From assembly GCF_024362365.1 (NCBI RefSeq), contig NZ_CP101464.1:2480001-2544000 (forward strand): a stretch of 64,000 nucleotides of DNA, given 5' to 3'. A program made the translations under genes and the position numbers. How positions within the stretch are numbered: position 1 is the stretch's first letter; each line of letters starts with the position of its first letter. Below the pieces are notes generated by a model, which was not told the origin of the DNA, made no database searches, and worked only from the letters and a program-made list of their open reading frames with translations. Source of the stretch: Janibacter sp. CX7. Its GTDB lineage: Bacteria > Actinomycetota > Actinomycetes > Actinomycetales > Dermatophilaceae. Of the stretch, positions 52,781 through 60,273 are shown piece after piece.

Positions 52781-53467
52781 TCACCGGTCGTCGGCGTCGA
52801 GCTCCTCGTCGATGGCCTCACCCGTCACGTCGTGGGCGCGGACGCTCGCCAGCCCGGGCCCGCCGAGCGGATCGCCCTGCCAGCGCACGAGGTCCCACCC
52901 GTCGCCGGGGTGGCCGTCGAGCATGACCATGCCGGTGTTGTTGATCCACATCCCCTCGACCTCCTCGGCGTCGAGGCCGGCCGACAGCGTCGCGTAGACC
53001 CGGATCGCGGCACCGTGGCTGAAGAGGGCGACGGTGTCGTCCCGTCCGTGCTGCTGCGCGATCGACCGCACCGCGGCGTCGTACCGGTCCATGAAGTCGT
53101 GGCCCGTCGTACCGCCCGCGAGCTCGTGGTCGAGGTCGCGGTGCAGCCAGGCGGCGACGCCGCCGAGATAGGCCTCGACCGCCTCCCGGTCGGATCGCAT
53201 CTCGACGTCACCGGCGGAGATCTCCTGCAGGCCCTCGCGTACCACGATCTGGAGCGAGCGCTCCTGCGCCAGAGGCGAACCCGTGAGCTGGGTGCGCACC
53301 AGCGGGCTCGCGTAGACCGCACTCACGTCCTCGTCGGCGAGCGCCGCAGGCACCGCGGCGGACTGGCGCTGCCCGAGATCGGTCAGCCCCGCGCCGGGGT
53401 ATGCGGTGTCCAGCGCACCGGTGACGTTGTGGGGGGTCTGGCCGTGACGGATGAGGAGGAGACGCAC
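52781..53467 (-). CDS. Histidine phosphatase (phosphoglycerate mutase-like) family
   Basis: A 228-aa branch-1 histidine phosphatase: LLLIRHGQTPHN with phospho-acceptor His8, LTDLGQRQSAAV, YASPLVRTQLT and the second catalytic His in VALFSHGAAIRVY. Substrate cannot be deduced; relatives include phosphoglycerate mutase-like and acid phosphatases. GTG at 53467. Convergent with the proline iminopeptidase gene. Confidence 0.9.
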   Translation of the reverse strand: MRLLLIRHGQTPHNVTGALDTAYPGAGLTDLGQRQSAAVPAALADEDVSAVYASPLVRTQLTGSPLAQERSLQIVVREGLQEISAGDVEMRSDREAVEAYLGGVAAWLHRDLDHELAGGTTGHDFMDRYDAAVRSIAQQHGRDDTVALFSHGAAIRVYATLSAGLDAEEVEGMWINNTGMVMLDGHPGDGWDLVRWQGDPLGGPGLASVRAHDVTGEAIDEELDADDR

Positions 53468-53523
53468 ACCAGCAGGCTACGCAGGTGGGCGCCTCCTCCC
53501 GGACGTGGTCCGGCCGGGGTCGA

Positions 53524-54480
53524 TCAGCCCTGCGAAGGGGGCTGACCACCGCCGGGCTGACCACCGCCGGGCTGACCGCCACCACCACCGCCACCGGTGG
53601 GCTCGGTCGTCGTGTCGACGCCGACGACCAGGGTGACATCGTACCCCTTCGCCACGCTGCCGCTGACGTCCGCGAGCTGGCTGGTGCCCCCGTCGTCGCC
53701 GAAGACGTTGTCGCTCGTCAGGCTCAGGCTCGACATGTTGCCCACCGAGGCGTCGTAGCCGTCGGTGGCGTAGACCGTGGTGCACACGTCCTGGGGCAGC
53801 GCGACCTGCGAGGTGGCGATGGCCTTCGACGCGTCGGTGATGCTCGCCTCGTCGGGATAGACCTCGAAGTGGATGTGCGGCCACCGACCGGAGTAGCAGG
53901 CCGGGAAGATGCTCGTGAAGCTCACCGTGCCGCTGTCGTCGGCGACCTGCACACCGCGCAGGTAGTTCTCGCCCTCGACCCCCTGCGAGTACATCGAGTA
54001 GTTGCCGTCGCGGTCGCAGTGCCACACGTAGACCGCGACCCCGGCGAAGGCGGCCCCGCCCTGGGCGAGGTCCTTGATCTTCAGGGTCAGGGTCACCGGG
54101 ACCCCCTCGGCCGTCGTCGTGCTGCTGCCGAAGCTCGAGCGGATGTCCTGGCGCACGATGCCGCTCTCCTCGAGGACGTCGGGACCGTTGCTACCGTCCC
54201 CGGGGTAGGGGCCGGCGGTCTCGTCGGGGATCTCGGTCAGCGAGATCGAGCTGCCGCTCGTGCTCGAGCCGGAGCCCGAGCTCGCTGACGTGGCACTGCT
54301 GCTCGAGCCCTCGCCGCTCCCGGCACAGGCCGTGAGGCCCAGCACGGTCCCGGCCCCGAGGAGGCCGAGCATCCGGCGGCGCCCGAAGAGCGTGCCGATG
54401 TCGAACTGCAGTCCCTGGTCGACGAGCTCCTCGTCCTGCTTCGGCAGCACCCGCCCCTCGTGGGTCCGCGGTGTCGTCAT
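53524..54480 (-). CDS. Exported intradiol ring-cleavage dioxygenase-like protein
   Basis: A 318-aa protein with a twin-arginine-like signal (GRRRMLGLLGAGTVLGLTAC, Cys51 also fits a lipobox), a Ser-rich linker, then an intradiol dioxygenase fold: TAGPYPGDGSNGPDVLE, VYVWHCDRDGNYSMYSQG, NYLRGVQ, PACYSGRWPHIHFEVYP (Tyr/His iron ligands). A C-terminal tail follows with tandem Gly-Gly-Gly-Gln-Pro units. Export is unusual for catechol dioxygenases, so an aromatic ring may not be the true substrate. ATG 54480 with AAGGAG 6 nt upstream. Confidence 0.83.
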   Translation of the reverse strand: MTTPRTHEGRVLPKQDEELVDQGLQFDIGTLFGRRRMLGLLGAGTVLGLTACAGSGEGSSSSATSASSGSGSSTSGSSISLTEIPDETAGPYPGDGSNGPDVLEESGIVRQDIRSSFGSSTTTAEGVPVTLTLKIKDLAQGGAAFAGVAVYVWHCDRDGNYSMYSQGVEGENYLRGVQVADDSGTVSFTSIFPACYSGRWPHIHFEVYPDEASITDASKAIATSQVALPQDVCTTVYATDGYDASVGNMSSLSLTSDNVFGDDGGTSQLADVSGSVAKGYDVTLVVGVDTTTEPTGGGGGGGQPGGGQPGGGQPPSQG

Positions 54481-54605
54481 GGCCATCTCCTTCGTTCGCT
54501 GCCTCCGGGTCATGGACCCAAGCCAAGCCCCGCAGGTTGTGGGTCCGCTGTGGGGTCGCCATGACGCAGCGATGCCCCGGCGACCCGGGAGACGGCCCCG
54601 CACGG

Positions 54606-55172
54606 TCACCGCCCGACTGCGTCCTCGAGCACCGCGACGAGCGGGGCGGGCGCCCGGTCGAGGTCGAGCGCCTCGACGAAGAGCCGCGCATACCGGGCCT
54701 TGCGCCCCGACTGCGAGGTGAGGAACCGGCGCAGCAGGTCCCTGCGCGACCAGCCTCGCTGCGCGGGCATCTGCGTCAGGAGGCGAAGGGAGGGCCCCTC
54801 CCCCGCCGCCTCGACGACCGCCTCTGCCGCGGGCAGCCCGAGGGCGCGCAGGAGCTCGTCCTCGAGGTCGGTGACGCACGCGTGCCACCCGAGACCGGCG
54901 AGACCACCGACCTCGGTGACGGGCAGCCCCCCGGCGAGCAACCCCCTTCGCACGTGGTGCTCGTCGGCGACGTCGTAGAGGCCGCTGACGTGCACGTCGG
55001 GCGCCTGCCGGCGCCACTGCTGGAGGTGGGCGCGCACGTTGGTCACGCCGCCCATGGCGACGACCACGACCCCGGCCGCAGCGAGGTCCACGCCGAGGCG
55101 GGGCGCGAGGCCGTGCAGGGCCTCGCGGTCGCTCTCGCCCTCGACGAGGACGACGGCCCGTGTCGTGGTCAC
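54606..55172 (-). CDS. TOPRIM-domain protein (OLD/DUF-type), stand-alone
   Basis: A 188-aa protein starting TTTRAVVLVEGESDREALHGLAPRLG, the TOPRIM glutamate motif. GLYDVADEHHVRRGL supplies the acidic D-x-D-like pair. The remainder is helical with GWSRRDLLRRFLTSQSGRKARYARLFVEAL, the C-terminal pattern of OLD-family TOPRIM proteins. No ATPase partner is adjacent. It may act on nucleic acid, but function is unknown. GTG at 55172. Confidence 0.75.
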   Translation of the reverse strand: MTTTRAVVLVEGESDREALHGLAPRLGVDLAAAGVVVVAMGGVTNVRAHLQQWRRQAPDVHVSGLYDVADEHHVRRGLLAGGLPVTEVGGLAGLGWHACVTDLEDELLRALGLPAAEAVVEAAGEGPSLRLLTQMPAQRGWSRRDLLRRFLTSQSGRKARYARLFVEALDLDRAPAPLVAVLEDAVGR

Positions 55173-55193
55173 CCGACCATTGGGCTCCGGCCG

Positions 55194-55210
55194 CGCTTGC
55201 GGCGCAAGCG
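55194..55210. promoter_or_regulatory. Inverted repeat before the CDF-like transporter
   Basis: CGCTTGC-GGC-GCAAGCG, a perfect 7-bp-arm repeat in the 54-bp divergent spacer between the TOPRIM and transporter genes, followed by TTTATCG. Candidate operator, possibly metal-responsive. Confidence 0.35.
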
Positions 55211-55226
55211 GTTTATCGTCCCGACC

Positions 55227-55856
55227 ATGACCGACGCCAACCCCGCGCGCCTCGATGCCGACCGCCTGCGGCGGGTCGTGCTCGTCGTCGCGCTGATCAA
55301 CTTCGCCTACTTCTTCGTGGAGTTCACCGTCGCCCTCTACGCCGGGTCGGTGTCGCTGCTCGCCGACAGCGTCGACTTCCTCGAGGACACGTCGATCAAC
55401 CTGCTGATCTTCATCGCGCTGGGGTGGCCGCTCGCCCGCCGCGCCCTCATGGGCAAGGCGATGGCCCTGGTCATCCTCGTGCCGGCGACCGTCGCGGGCG
55501 TCGAGGCGGTCCGGCGCTTCGCCGACCCGACGGCGCCCGAGGTGCTGCCCGTCGTCCTCGCCTCGCTCGGCGCCGTCGTCGTCAACGGCACGAGCGGTTG
55601 GCTGCTCGCCGGCGTGCGGCACGCGGGCGGCTCGCTCAGCCGCGCGGCCTTCCTCTCGGCGCGCAACGACGTGCTCGTCAACCTCGCGGTCATCGCGATG
55701 GCCGTCGTCACGCTGTGGACCGACTCCGGCTGGCCCGACCTCGTCCTCGGCTGCCTCATCATCCTCATCGCGGTGCACGCCGCGTGGGAGGTCTGGGAGG
55801 TGAGCGAGGAGGAGCGCCTCGCGGCGAAGGCCCTTGCGGGAGAAGAGATCGACTGA
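55227..55856 (+). CDS. Cation diffusion facilitator-like transporter
   Basis: A 209-aa protein with five or six helices. VVLVVALINFAYFFVEFTVALYAGSVSLLADSVDFLEDTSINLLIF matches the CDF N-terminal block with metal-binding Asp residues in helix 2. SRAAFLSARNDVLVNLAVIAM supplies the helix 5 pair. The cytosolic C-terminal domain is absent, so it belongs to the short CDF class. Metal unknown (zinc or cobalt probable). ATG at 55227. Confidence 0.85.
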   Translation: MTDANPARLDADRLRRVVLVVALINFAYFFVEFTVALYAGSVSLLADSVDFLEDTSINLLIFIALGWPLARRALMGKAMALVILVPATVAGVEAVRRFADPTAPEVLPVVLASLGAVVVNGTSGWLLAGVRHAGGSLSRAAFLSARNDVLVNLAVIAMAVVTLWTDSGWPDLVLGCLIILIAVHAAWEVWEVSEEERLAAKALAGEEID

Positions 55857-55890
55857 TCCGGCCCCGTCGCACGGCCCCATGCGACCGCGG

Positions 55891-57258
55891 TCAGTCGCGG
55901 CGCCGCACCTCGTCGACACCGACGACCCAGGCATAGGTGCGTGAGGACCGGCTGCGGCGCCTCTCGACGCGCTCGGTGAGGACGGCGAAGCCGTCGGTCG
56001 AGACCTCCGCGCCCGGCGACAGACCATCGCCGGTCGTCGCGACGAGGGTCGGCGTGCGGGTGTCGACGATGCGGAACTCGGTGTCCGTGTCGTCGCCGAA
56101 GATCTTGTCCGCCGGCCGGTAGAAGACGACGAGCCGACCACGCAGGTCGTTCGTCGAGATCCGGAATCCGTCGGGCACCTCGACGTCGCCGACGACCTCG
56201 TCGGCGAGCGCGTCCCTGAAGGTCAGGGTGTCGCCGGCGCGCGAGATCTCGAAGCGGTCGTGCACGACCGATCGTCCGTCGGCGACCTGCTGCGACTCCT
56301 CCACCGGAGGGGCGTCGACGGTGACGAAGCGGTCGCCGTCGAGGAGCCGGACGCTGCTGCCGCACCGCACGAGCGGGGTGGCCTCCGCAGCGAGCCGGCC
56401 GCCCCAGTCGCCGGGGGTGTCGAGCCGCGCCCCGGGGCACGACGTGCGCGCCACCTCGTCCCCCGAGTGAAGGGAGAGTGCCCTCACCTCGTCGCCCTCG
56501 CGGGAGACCGCCACGTCCTCGCGCACGATGACCCGCCCACGCGGGGCGTCGCGCCAGGTGCGCGCCACCGTACCCGTGTCGAGGTCGAGCGCCAGAGTCG
56601 TCTCCTCGTCCGGGGTGAGCAGCACGTAGCGCTGCTCCGGCAGACCCTCGGGGTAGAGCGTGGCCAGGTCGGCATCGCAGCCGACCTCGGTGTCGTGGCT
56701 CCAGGTCACGCTCGCGTCCTCAAGGGCGACACCGGAGACGACGAGCCGCCCGCCGTCGACCTCCTCGCCGAGACGGGCCTCCCCGCCGGGGGACATGCAC
56801 GAGACGACGGCGGCGTGCCGGGTCGACATCCCGACGAGCTGCGCCTCCTCGCCGGGCCGCAGGCTACGGTCGCCGTGGGCGACGAGCAGGTCGGCACCCC
56901 GCGCCTCGAGCTGACGGCCCTCGCGCTCGATGCGCACGTCCCCACCGAGCGTGCTGACGGAGGTGCCGTCCGAGGTCAGGGCGCCGTCGCCGTAGAAGCC
57001 CTCGCTGCGCCAGCGGTCACCCGTCGTCGCCTGCTGCACCCAGTCACCGTCGTCGTCGGTGTAGCTGAACCACCCGTGGGGCCCCAGGTGGATGCCGTAG
57101 GCGTGGTCCGAGGTCGAGTAGCGGACCTTCCCGTCGACGGAACCTCCGCCGCCCAGACGGCTGAAGAGGACCAGCCCGAATCCGAGGAGCACCGCCGCCG
57201 CCACGACGACCGCGACGAGCCGGGTGAGGTCGCCGACCTTGCTCGGTGTGCGGCTCAC
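55891..57258 (-). CDS. Membrane-anchored PQQ-like beta-propeller protein (paralogue 2)
   Basis: A 455-aa protein with a short cytosolic start (SRTPSKVGDLTR), one helix (about 13-33) and a long extracytoplasmic region of repeated beta-strand blades (LALDLDTGTVARTWRD, GDEVRALSLHSGDEVAR, VRLLDGDRFVTVD). It aligns along its whole length with the gene upstream, for example VTWSHDTEVGCDADLATLYPEGLPEQRYVLL against IAWVRDVGARCGGDF...PAQPYVLL. GTG at 57258 overlaps the stop of that gene. Function unknown; conserved Cys suggest disulfides. Confidence 0.7.
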   Translation of the reverse strand: MSRTPSKVGDLTRLVAVVVAAAVLLGFGLVLFSRLGGGGSVDGKVRYSTSDHAYGIHLGPHGWFSYTDDDGDWVQQATTGDRWRSEGFYGDGALTSDGTSVSTLGGDVRIEREGRQLEARGADLLVAHGDRSLRPGEEAQLVGMSTRHAAVVSCMSPGGEARLGEEVDGGRLVVSGVALEDASVTWSHDTEVGCDADLATLYPEGLPEQRYVLLTPDEETTLALDLDTGTVARTWRDAPRGRVIVREDVAVSREGDEVRALSLHSGDEVARTSCPGARLDTPGDWGGRLAAEATPLVRCGSSVRLLDGDRFVTVDAPPVEESQQVADGRSVVHDRFEISRAGDTLTFRDALADEVVGDVEVPDGFRISTNDLRGRLVVFYRPADKIFGDDTDTEFRIVDTRTPTLVATTGDGLSPGAEVSTDGFAVLTERVERRRSRSSRTYAWVVGVDEVRRRD

Positions 57259-58643
57259 GGGGTCTCCTTCGTCGCGGCGACCCACAGCCGGGTGCCCTCG
57301 AGGTCCTCGTCGTCGGACTCGACGACGATCACGCCGTCGGGCGAGACGTCGGCGCCCGTGCGCATGCCGCCGCTCGTCGACAGGACGAGCTCGCCGGTGC
57401 GCGCGTCGAAGGCGCGGTAGGCCGAGGTCGGGCGCTCGCCGCCCGTGTCGACGCTCGCGAAGACGAGGAGCCGGCCCGGCGACGTCCACCCGGCGACCTC
57501 GAAGTCCTCCGGCACGTCGAGCCGCCCGATCTCCTTGTCCTCCAGCCCGTCCCGCACGGTGACGACCTCCCCTTCGCGGTGCATGACATGGCGCCCCACG
57601 GCCACGTCCCGGCCCTCCGGCAGCCGCCCCTCCCCCAGGCCCAGGGGCTGGGCGTCGATCTCGACCACACGATCACCGTCGAGGACGCGCACGCTGTCCG
57701 CGCACTCGACGAAGGGCGTGCCCTCCGGCGGGACCTGCCGCGAGATGTCACCCGTCGAGCCGACGCGGGCGCCGTCGCAGCGCACCCGGGTGATCTCCTT
57801 GCCGGTGCGCAGCGATCGCCACGCGACCTCCCCTTCGTCCTCCTCGACGAGGACGCGGTCGCCGTGGACCGCGATCTTGTAGCGGGCCTGACCGGAGCGG
57901 CTGAGCACCGTCTCGCCGGTCGCGACGTCGACGACGACGAGGTGGTCCTCGCTCGGCTCGAGGAGCACATAGGGCTGCGCCGGGAGGGTCTTGGGCTTGC
58001 CCGGGTGCCAGAAGTCACCGCCGCAGCGCGCACCCACGTCGCGCACCCAGGCGATCGACGCGTCCTCGAGCGAGAGACCCGCGAAGACCACGTGCCCGCC
58101 CTCGACCTCGTCGAGCAGGCGCGAGGGACTCGGCGCCAGACAGGTCGCGACGACGACGTGCTCCTCGCCGAAGGCGACGAGATCGACGTTCTCGCCCGGC
58201 CACAGGTCGTCGTCCCCCTGCTCGTCGGCGATGTCCTTCGTGGTCACCGTGCGGGTCGACCCCTCTCGCTGCACGAGGACCTTCGTGCCGTCGGGTTGCA
58301 CGACGACGCCCTCCTGCGAGATGGACATCTGCGAGGCGAGGTCGCCGATCGTCCACGACGTGCCCGTGCGGACATTGCGCGCCGCGTATTCGCCCCCGCC
58401 AGCAGGGTGGGTCAGCCAGCCGTCGGGCCCGAGCTGGACCGCCAGGTCCTCGCTGTCCCAGACGATGTTGCCCTCGACCTCGGGCGGGCCGCCGCGGCCG
58501 AGGACCCCGCCCAGCCCTCCCGGCAGGAAGGAGACGACGCCGGCGACGAACATGGCGACGAGCACGAGCGCCCCGACGATCTTGAGGACACGGGCAGTCG
58601 GGCGTGGGCCGGGCTGCGGCGAGAGGTCGTGGGGCGCGGTCAC
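57255..58643 (-). CDS. Membrane-anchored PQQ-like beta-propeller protein (paralogue 1)
   Basis: A 462-aa protein: proline-rich cytosolic segment, one helix (about 18-40, LKIVGALVLVAMFVAGVVSFLP) and a beta-propeller-like exterior domain (LVVVDVATGETVLSRSG, GDRVLVEEDEGEVAWRSLRTGKEITRVRC, AYRAFDARTGELVLS). Tandem duplicate of the following gene. It resembles actinobacterial PQQ-binding-like/outer WD-type proteins of unknown role. GTG at 58643. Confidence 0.7.
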   Translation of the reverse strand: MTAPHDLSPQPGPRPTARVLKIVGALVLVAMFVAGVVSFLPGGLGGVLGRGGPPEVEGNIVWDSEDLAVQLGPDGWLTHPAGGGEYAARNVRTGTSWTIGDLASQMSISQEGVVVQPDGTKVLVQREGSTRTVTTKDIADEQGDDDLWPGENVDLVAFGEEHVVVATCLAPSPSRLLDEVEGGHVVFAGLSLEDASIAWVRDVGARCGGDFWHPGKPKTLPAQPYVLLEPSEDHLVVVDVATGETVLSRSGQARYKIAVHGDRVLVEEDEGEVAWRSLRTGKEITRVRCDGARVGSTGDISRQVPPEGTPFVECADSVRVLDGDRVVEIDAQPLGLGEGRLPEGRDVAVGRHVMHREGEVVTVRDGLEDKEIGRLDVPEDFEVAGWTSPGRLLVFASVDTGGERPTSAYRAFDARTGELVLSTSGGMRTGADVSPDGVIVVESDDEDLEGTRLWVAATKETP

Positions 58644-58729
58644 GGCGTCATTGTGTCGGACCCCCGCGGCCCGCGCGCGCTCGTCCGTGCCTGCGGGAAT
58701 GCGCGGGCGGCCTCCCTTCGTTTACGGTG

Positions 58730-58743
58730 GTTGAAGCATCAAC
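58730..58743. promoter_or_regulatory. GTTGA-N4-TCAAC inverted repeat upstream of the FMN reductase
   Basis: GTTGA-AGCA-TCAAC lies 29-42 bp before the ATG at 58772, where a repressor would overlap the promoter. The size and symmetry suit a MarR- or ArsR/HxlR-type redox regulator. No dedicated regulator gene is adjacent. Confidence 0.5.
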
Positions 58744-58771
58744 AACCACGCACCACCACAGGAGTGAACGC

Positions 58772-59347
58772 ATGAAGATCGGCATCATCGTCGGGTCCGT
58801 CCGCCAGGGTCGCGCTGCCAGCGCCGTCGCCCAGTGGGTGAAGTCCGTCGCGGAGCGCACCGAGGACGTGACCTTCGAGGTCGTCGAGCTGTCCGACTTC
58901 GACCTGCCGCTGCTCACCTCCCCCACCGTGCCGGGCATGGCGAACCGCGCCTACGACGACGAGCGCGTCGTCCGCTGGGGCCAGGCCATCGACTCCTACG
59001 ACGGCTTCATCTTCGTCACGCCGGAGTACAACCACTCGATCCCCGGTGCCTTCAAGAACGCCTTCGACTCCCTCGCCCCCGAGTGGATGGGCAAGACCGT
59101 CGGCTTCGTCTCCTACGGCGCCGACAACGGTGTGCGCGCGGTCGAGCACTGGCGCACCGTCGTCGCCAACTTCTCGATGCACGCCGTGCGCCAGCAGGTC
59201 TCGCTGAGCCTCTTCACCGAGTTCGGCGACAACGGCCTGCAGCTCGAGGAGCGCCGCGAGGGCGAGCTGACCACGCTCGTCGAGCAGCTCACCGACGCGA
59301 CGCGCAAGTTCGTGCTCGCCGACGAGCTCGCCGGCGCCACGCGCTGA
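58772..59347 (+). CDS. NADPH-dependent FMN reductase
   Basis: A 191-aa flavodoxin-like reductase: MKIGIIVGSVRQGRAASAVAQWV (FMN phosphate loop), FIFVTPEYNHSIPGAFKNAFDSL (the diagnostic P-E-Y-N motif) and GFVSYGADNGVRAVEHWR. Such enzymes reduce quinones, azo compounds or chromate and protect against redox stress. ATG at 58772 after AGGAG. A single-gene unit with its own inverted-repeat operator and a strong terminator. Confidence 0.93.
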   Translation: MKIGIIVGSVRQGRAASAVAQWVKSVAERTEDVTFEVVELSDFDLPLLTSPTVPGMANRAYDDERVVRWGQAIDSYDGFIFVTPEYNHSIPGAFKNAFDSLAPEWMGKTVGFVSYGADNGVRAVEHWRTVVANFSMHAVRQQVSLSLFTEFGDNGLQLEERREGELTTLVEQLTDATRKFVLADELAGATR

Positions 59348-59359
59348 CCCTCCCGGCCA

Positions 59360-59402
59360 CGACGACGGCCCCGGACCCGCCACGGGTCCGGGGCCGTCGT
59401 CG
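59360..59402 (+). terminator. Terminator after the FMN reductase gene
   Basis: A 20-bp perfect stem (CGACGACGGCCCCGGACCCG and complement) with a 3-nt loop, 12 nt after the stop and 16 nt before the convergent tRNA-Gln gene, so it may serve both. Confidence 0.85.
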
Positions 59403-59417
59403 GGTGACGTCACGCGG

Positions 59418-59496
59418 CTCCCCGGGTAGGAGTCGAACCTACGTCGCTAGTCCTGATTCAAAGTCAGGCGGGCCCTGCCGGCAGACCAACCGGGGA
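59418..59496 (-). tRNA. tRNA-Gln (anticodon UUG)
   Basis: Read on the minus strand: acceptor TCCCCGG/CCGGGGA, D arm GGTC/GGCC, anticodon stem CCTGA/TCAGG with loop CTTTGAA (anticodon TTG), T arm GTAGG-TTCGACT-CCTAC, discriminator G, no encoded CCA. The 9-nt segment between anticodon and T stems is longer than in most class I tRNAs, so total length is 79. Isotype rests on the anticodon. Confidence 0.8.
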
Positions 59497-59564
59497 ACGC
59501 CGCCGAAGCGGCTCCGGTCAGGGTAGTCGACGCCTGCGCCCCCTTCGTCACGGACAATGGCGGG

Positions 59565-60221
59565 ATGAGCGAGACCCAGACCGGCCCCGACCCGGCACCC
59601 CGGCGCACCCGCATGACCGCGGCGGCCCGGCGTGAGCAGCTCGTCGACGTCGGTCGTCGGGTCTTCGCGGCGAAGGGGGTCGACGGCACCTCCGTCGAGG
59701 ACCTGGCCGCGACGGCCGGGGTGTCGAAGCCGGTGGTCTACGAGCACTTCGGCGGCAAGGAGGGCCTCTACGCCGTCGTCGTCGACCGCGAGCTGCGGGC
59801 CCTGACCGATGCCGTGACCGCATCCCTGACCGCCGGCGGCAGCGACCGCGAGACCATCGAGCGCGCCGCCCTTGCCCTGCTCGACTACATCGAGGACTCG
59901 CCCGACGGCTTCCGCATCCTCGTGCGCGATGTCAGCGGCACGGCGCCGTCTGGAACGTATGCCTCGCTCCTGTCGGACGTGGCCGCCGAGGTGGCCCACC
60001 TCCTGTCGGACGCCTTCGAGCAGCGCGAGCTCGAGAGCCGCTACGCGCCGATGTACGCCCAGATGCTCGTCGGCCTGGTCTCGCTCACCGGTCAGTGGTG
60101 GCTCGAGACCCGCACCCCTCCCAAGGATGTCGTCGCGGCGCACATGGTCAACCTCGCGTGGAACGGCCTGTCCGGCCTCTCCGCCCACCTCGAGCCACCC
60201 GCCAACCTTGCAAGACCCTAG
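59565..60221 (+). CDS. TetR-family transcriptional regulator
   Basis: A 218-aa protein: N-terminal TetR helix-turn-helix (RREQLVDVGRRVFAAKGVDGTSVEDLAATAGVSKPVVYEHFGGKEGLYAVV) and a helical ligand domain with VGLVSLTGQWWLETRTPPKDVVAAHMVNLAWNGL near the C-terminus, common in actinobacterial TetR proteins. Ligand and targets unknown. ATG at 59565. The final codons Ala-Arg-Pro-TAG lie in the first CCCTAGGG palindrome of the array at 60208. Confidence 0.92.
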   Translation: MSETQTGPDPAPRRTRMTAAARREQLVDVGRRVFAAKGVDGTSVEDLAATAGVSKPVVYEHFGGKEGLYAVVVDRELRALTDAVTASLTAGGSDRETIERAALALLDYIEDSPDGFRILVRDVSGTAPSGTYASLLSDVAAEVAHLLSDAFEQRELESRYAPMYAQMLVGLVSLTGQWWLETRTPPKDVVAAHMVNLAWNGLSGLSAHLEPPANLARP

Positions 60222-60273
60222 GGTCCTGCGGAGTTGGCCCCGCCCAACCCTGCAAAACCCTAGGGTTTTGCGG
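60208..60273. repeat. Two CCCTAGGG palindromes 42 bp apart supplying stop codons to both flanking genes
   Basis: 24-bp palindromic units at 60208-60231 and 60250-60273, both centred on CCCTAGGG. The TAG of the first (60219-60221) is the stop of the TetR gene. The complementary TAG of the second (60260-60262) is the stop of the convergent methyltransferase gene. Same unit and period as the array at 6168. Confidence 0.9.

Noticed and set aside
57255..58643. Beta-propeller protein as a serine/threonine kinase or PQQ dehydrogenase
   Set aside because: No kinase motifs are present and no tryptophan-docking or PQQ-ligand pattern is clear; only the repeat fold can be supported.
59418..59496. Integrated element at the tRNA-Gln gene
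   Set aside because: No integrase and no duplicated tRNA 3' end are visible on either side; the neighbours are ordinary chromosomal genes.
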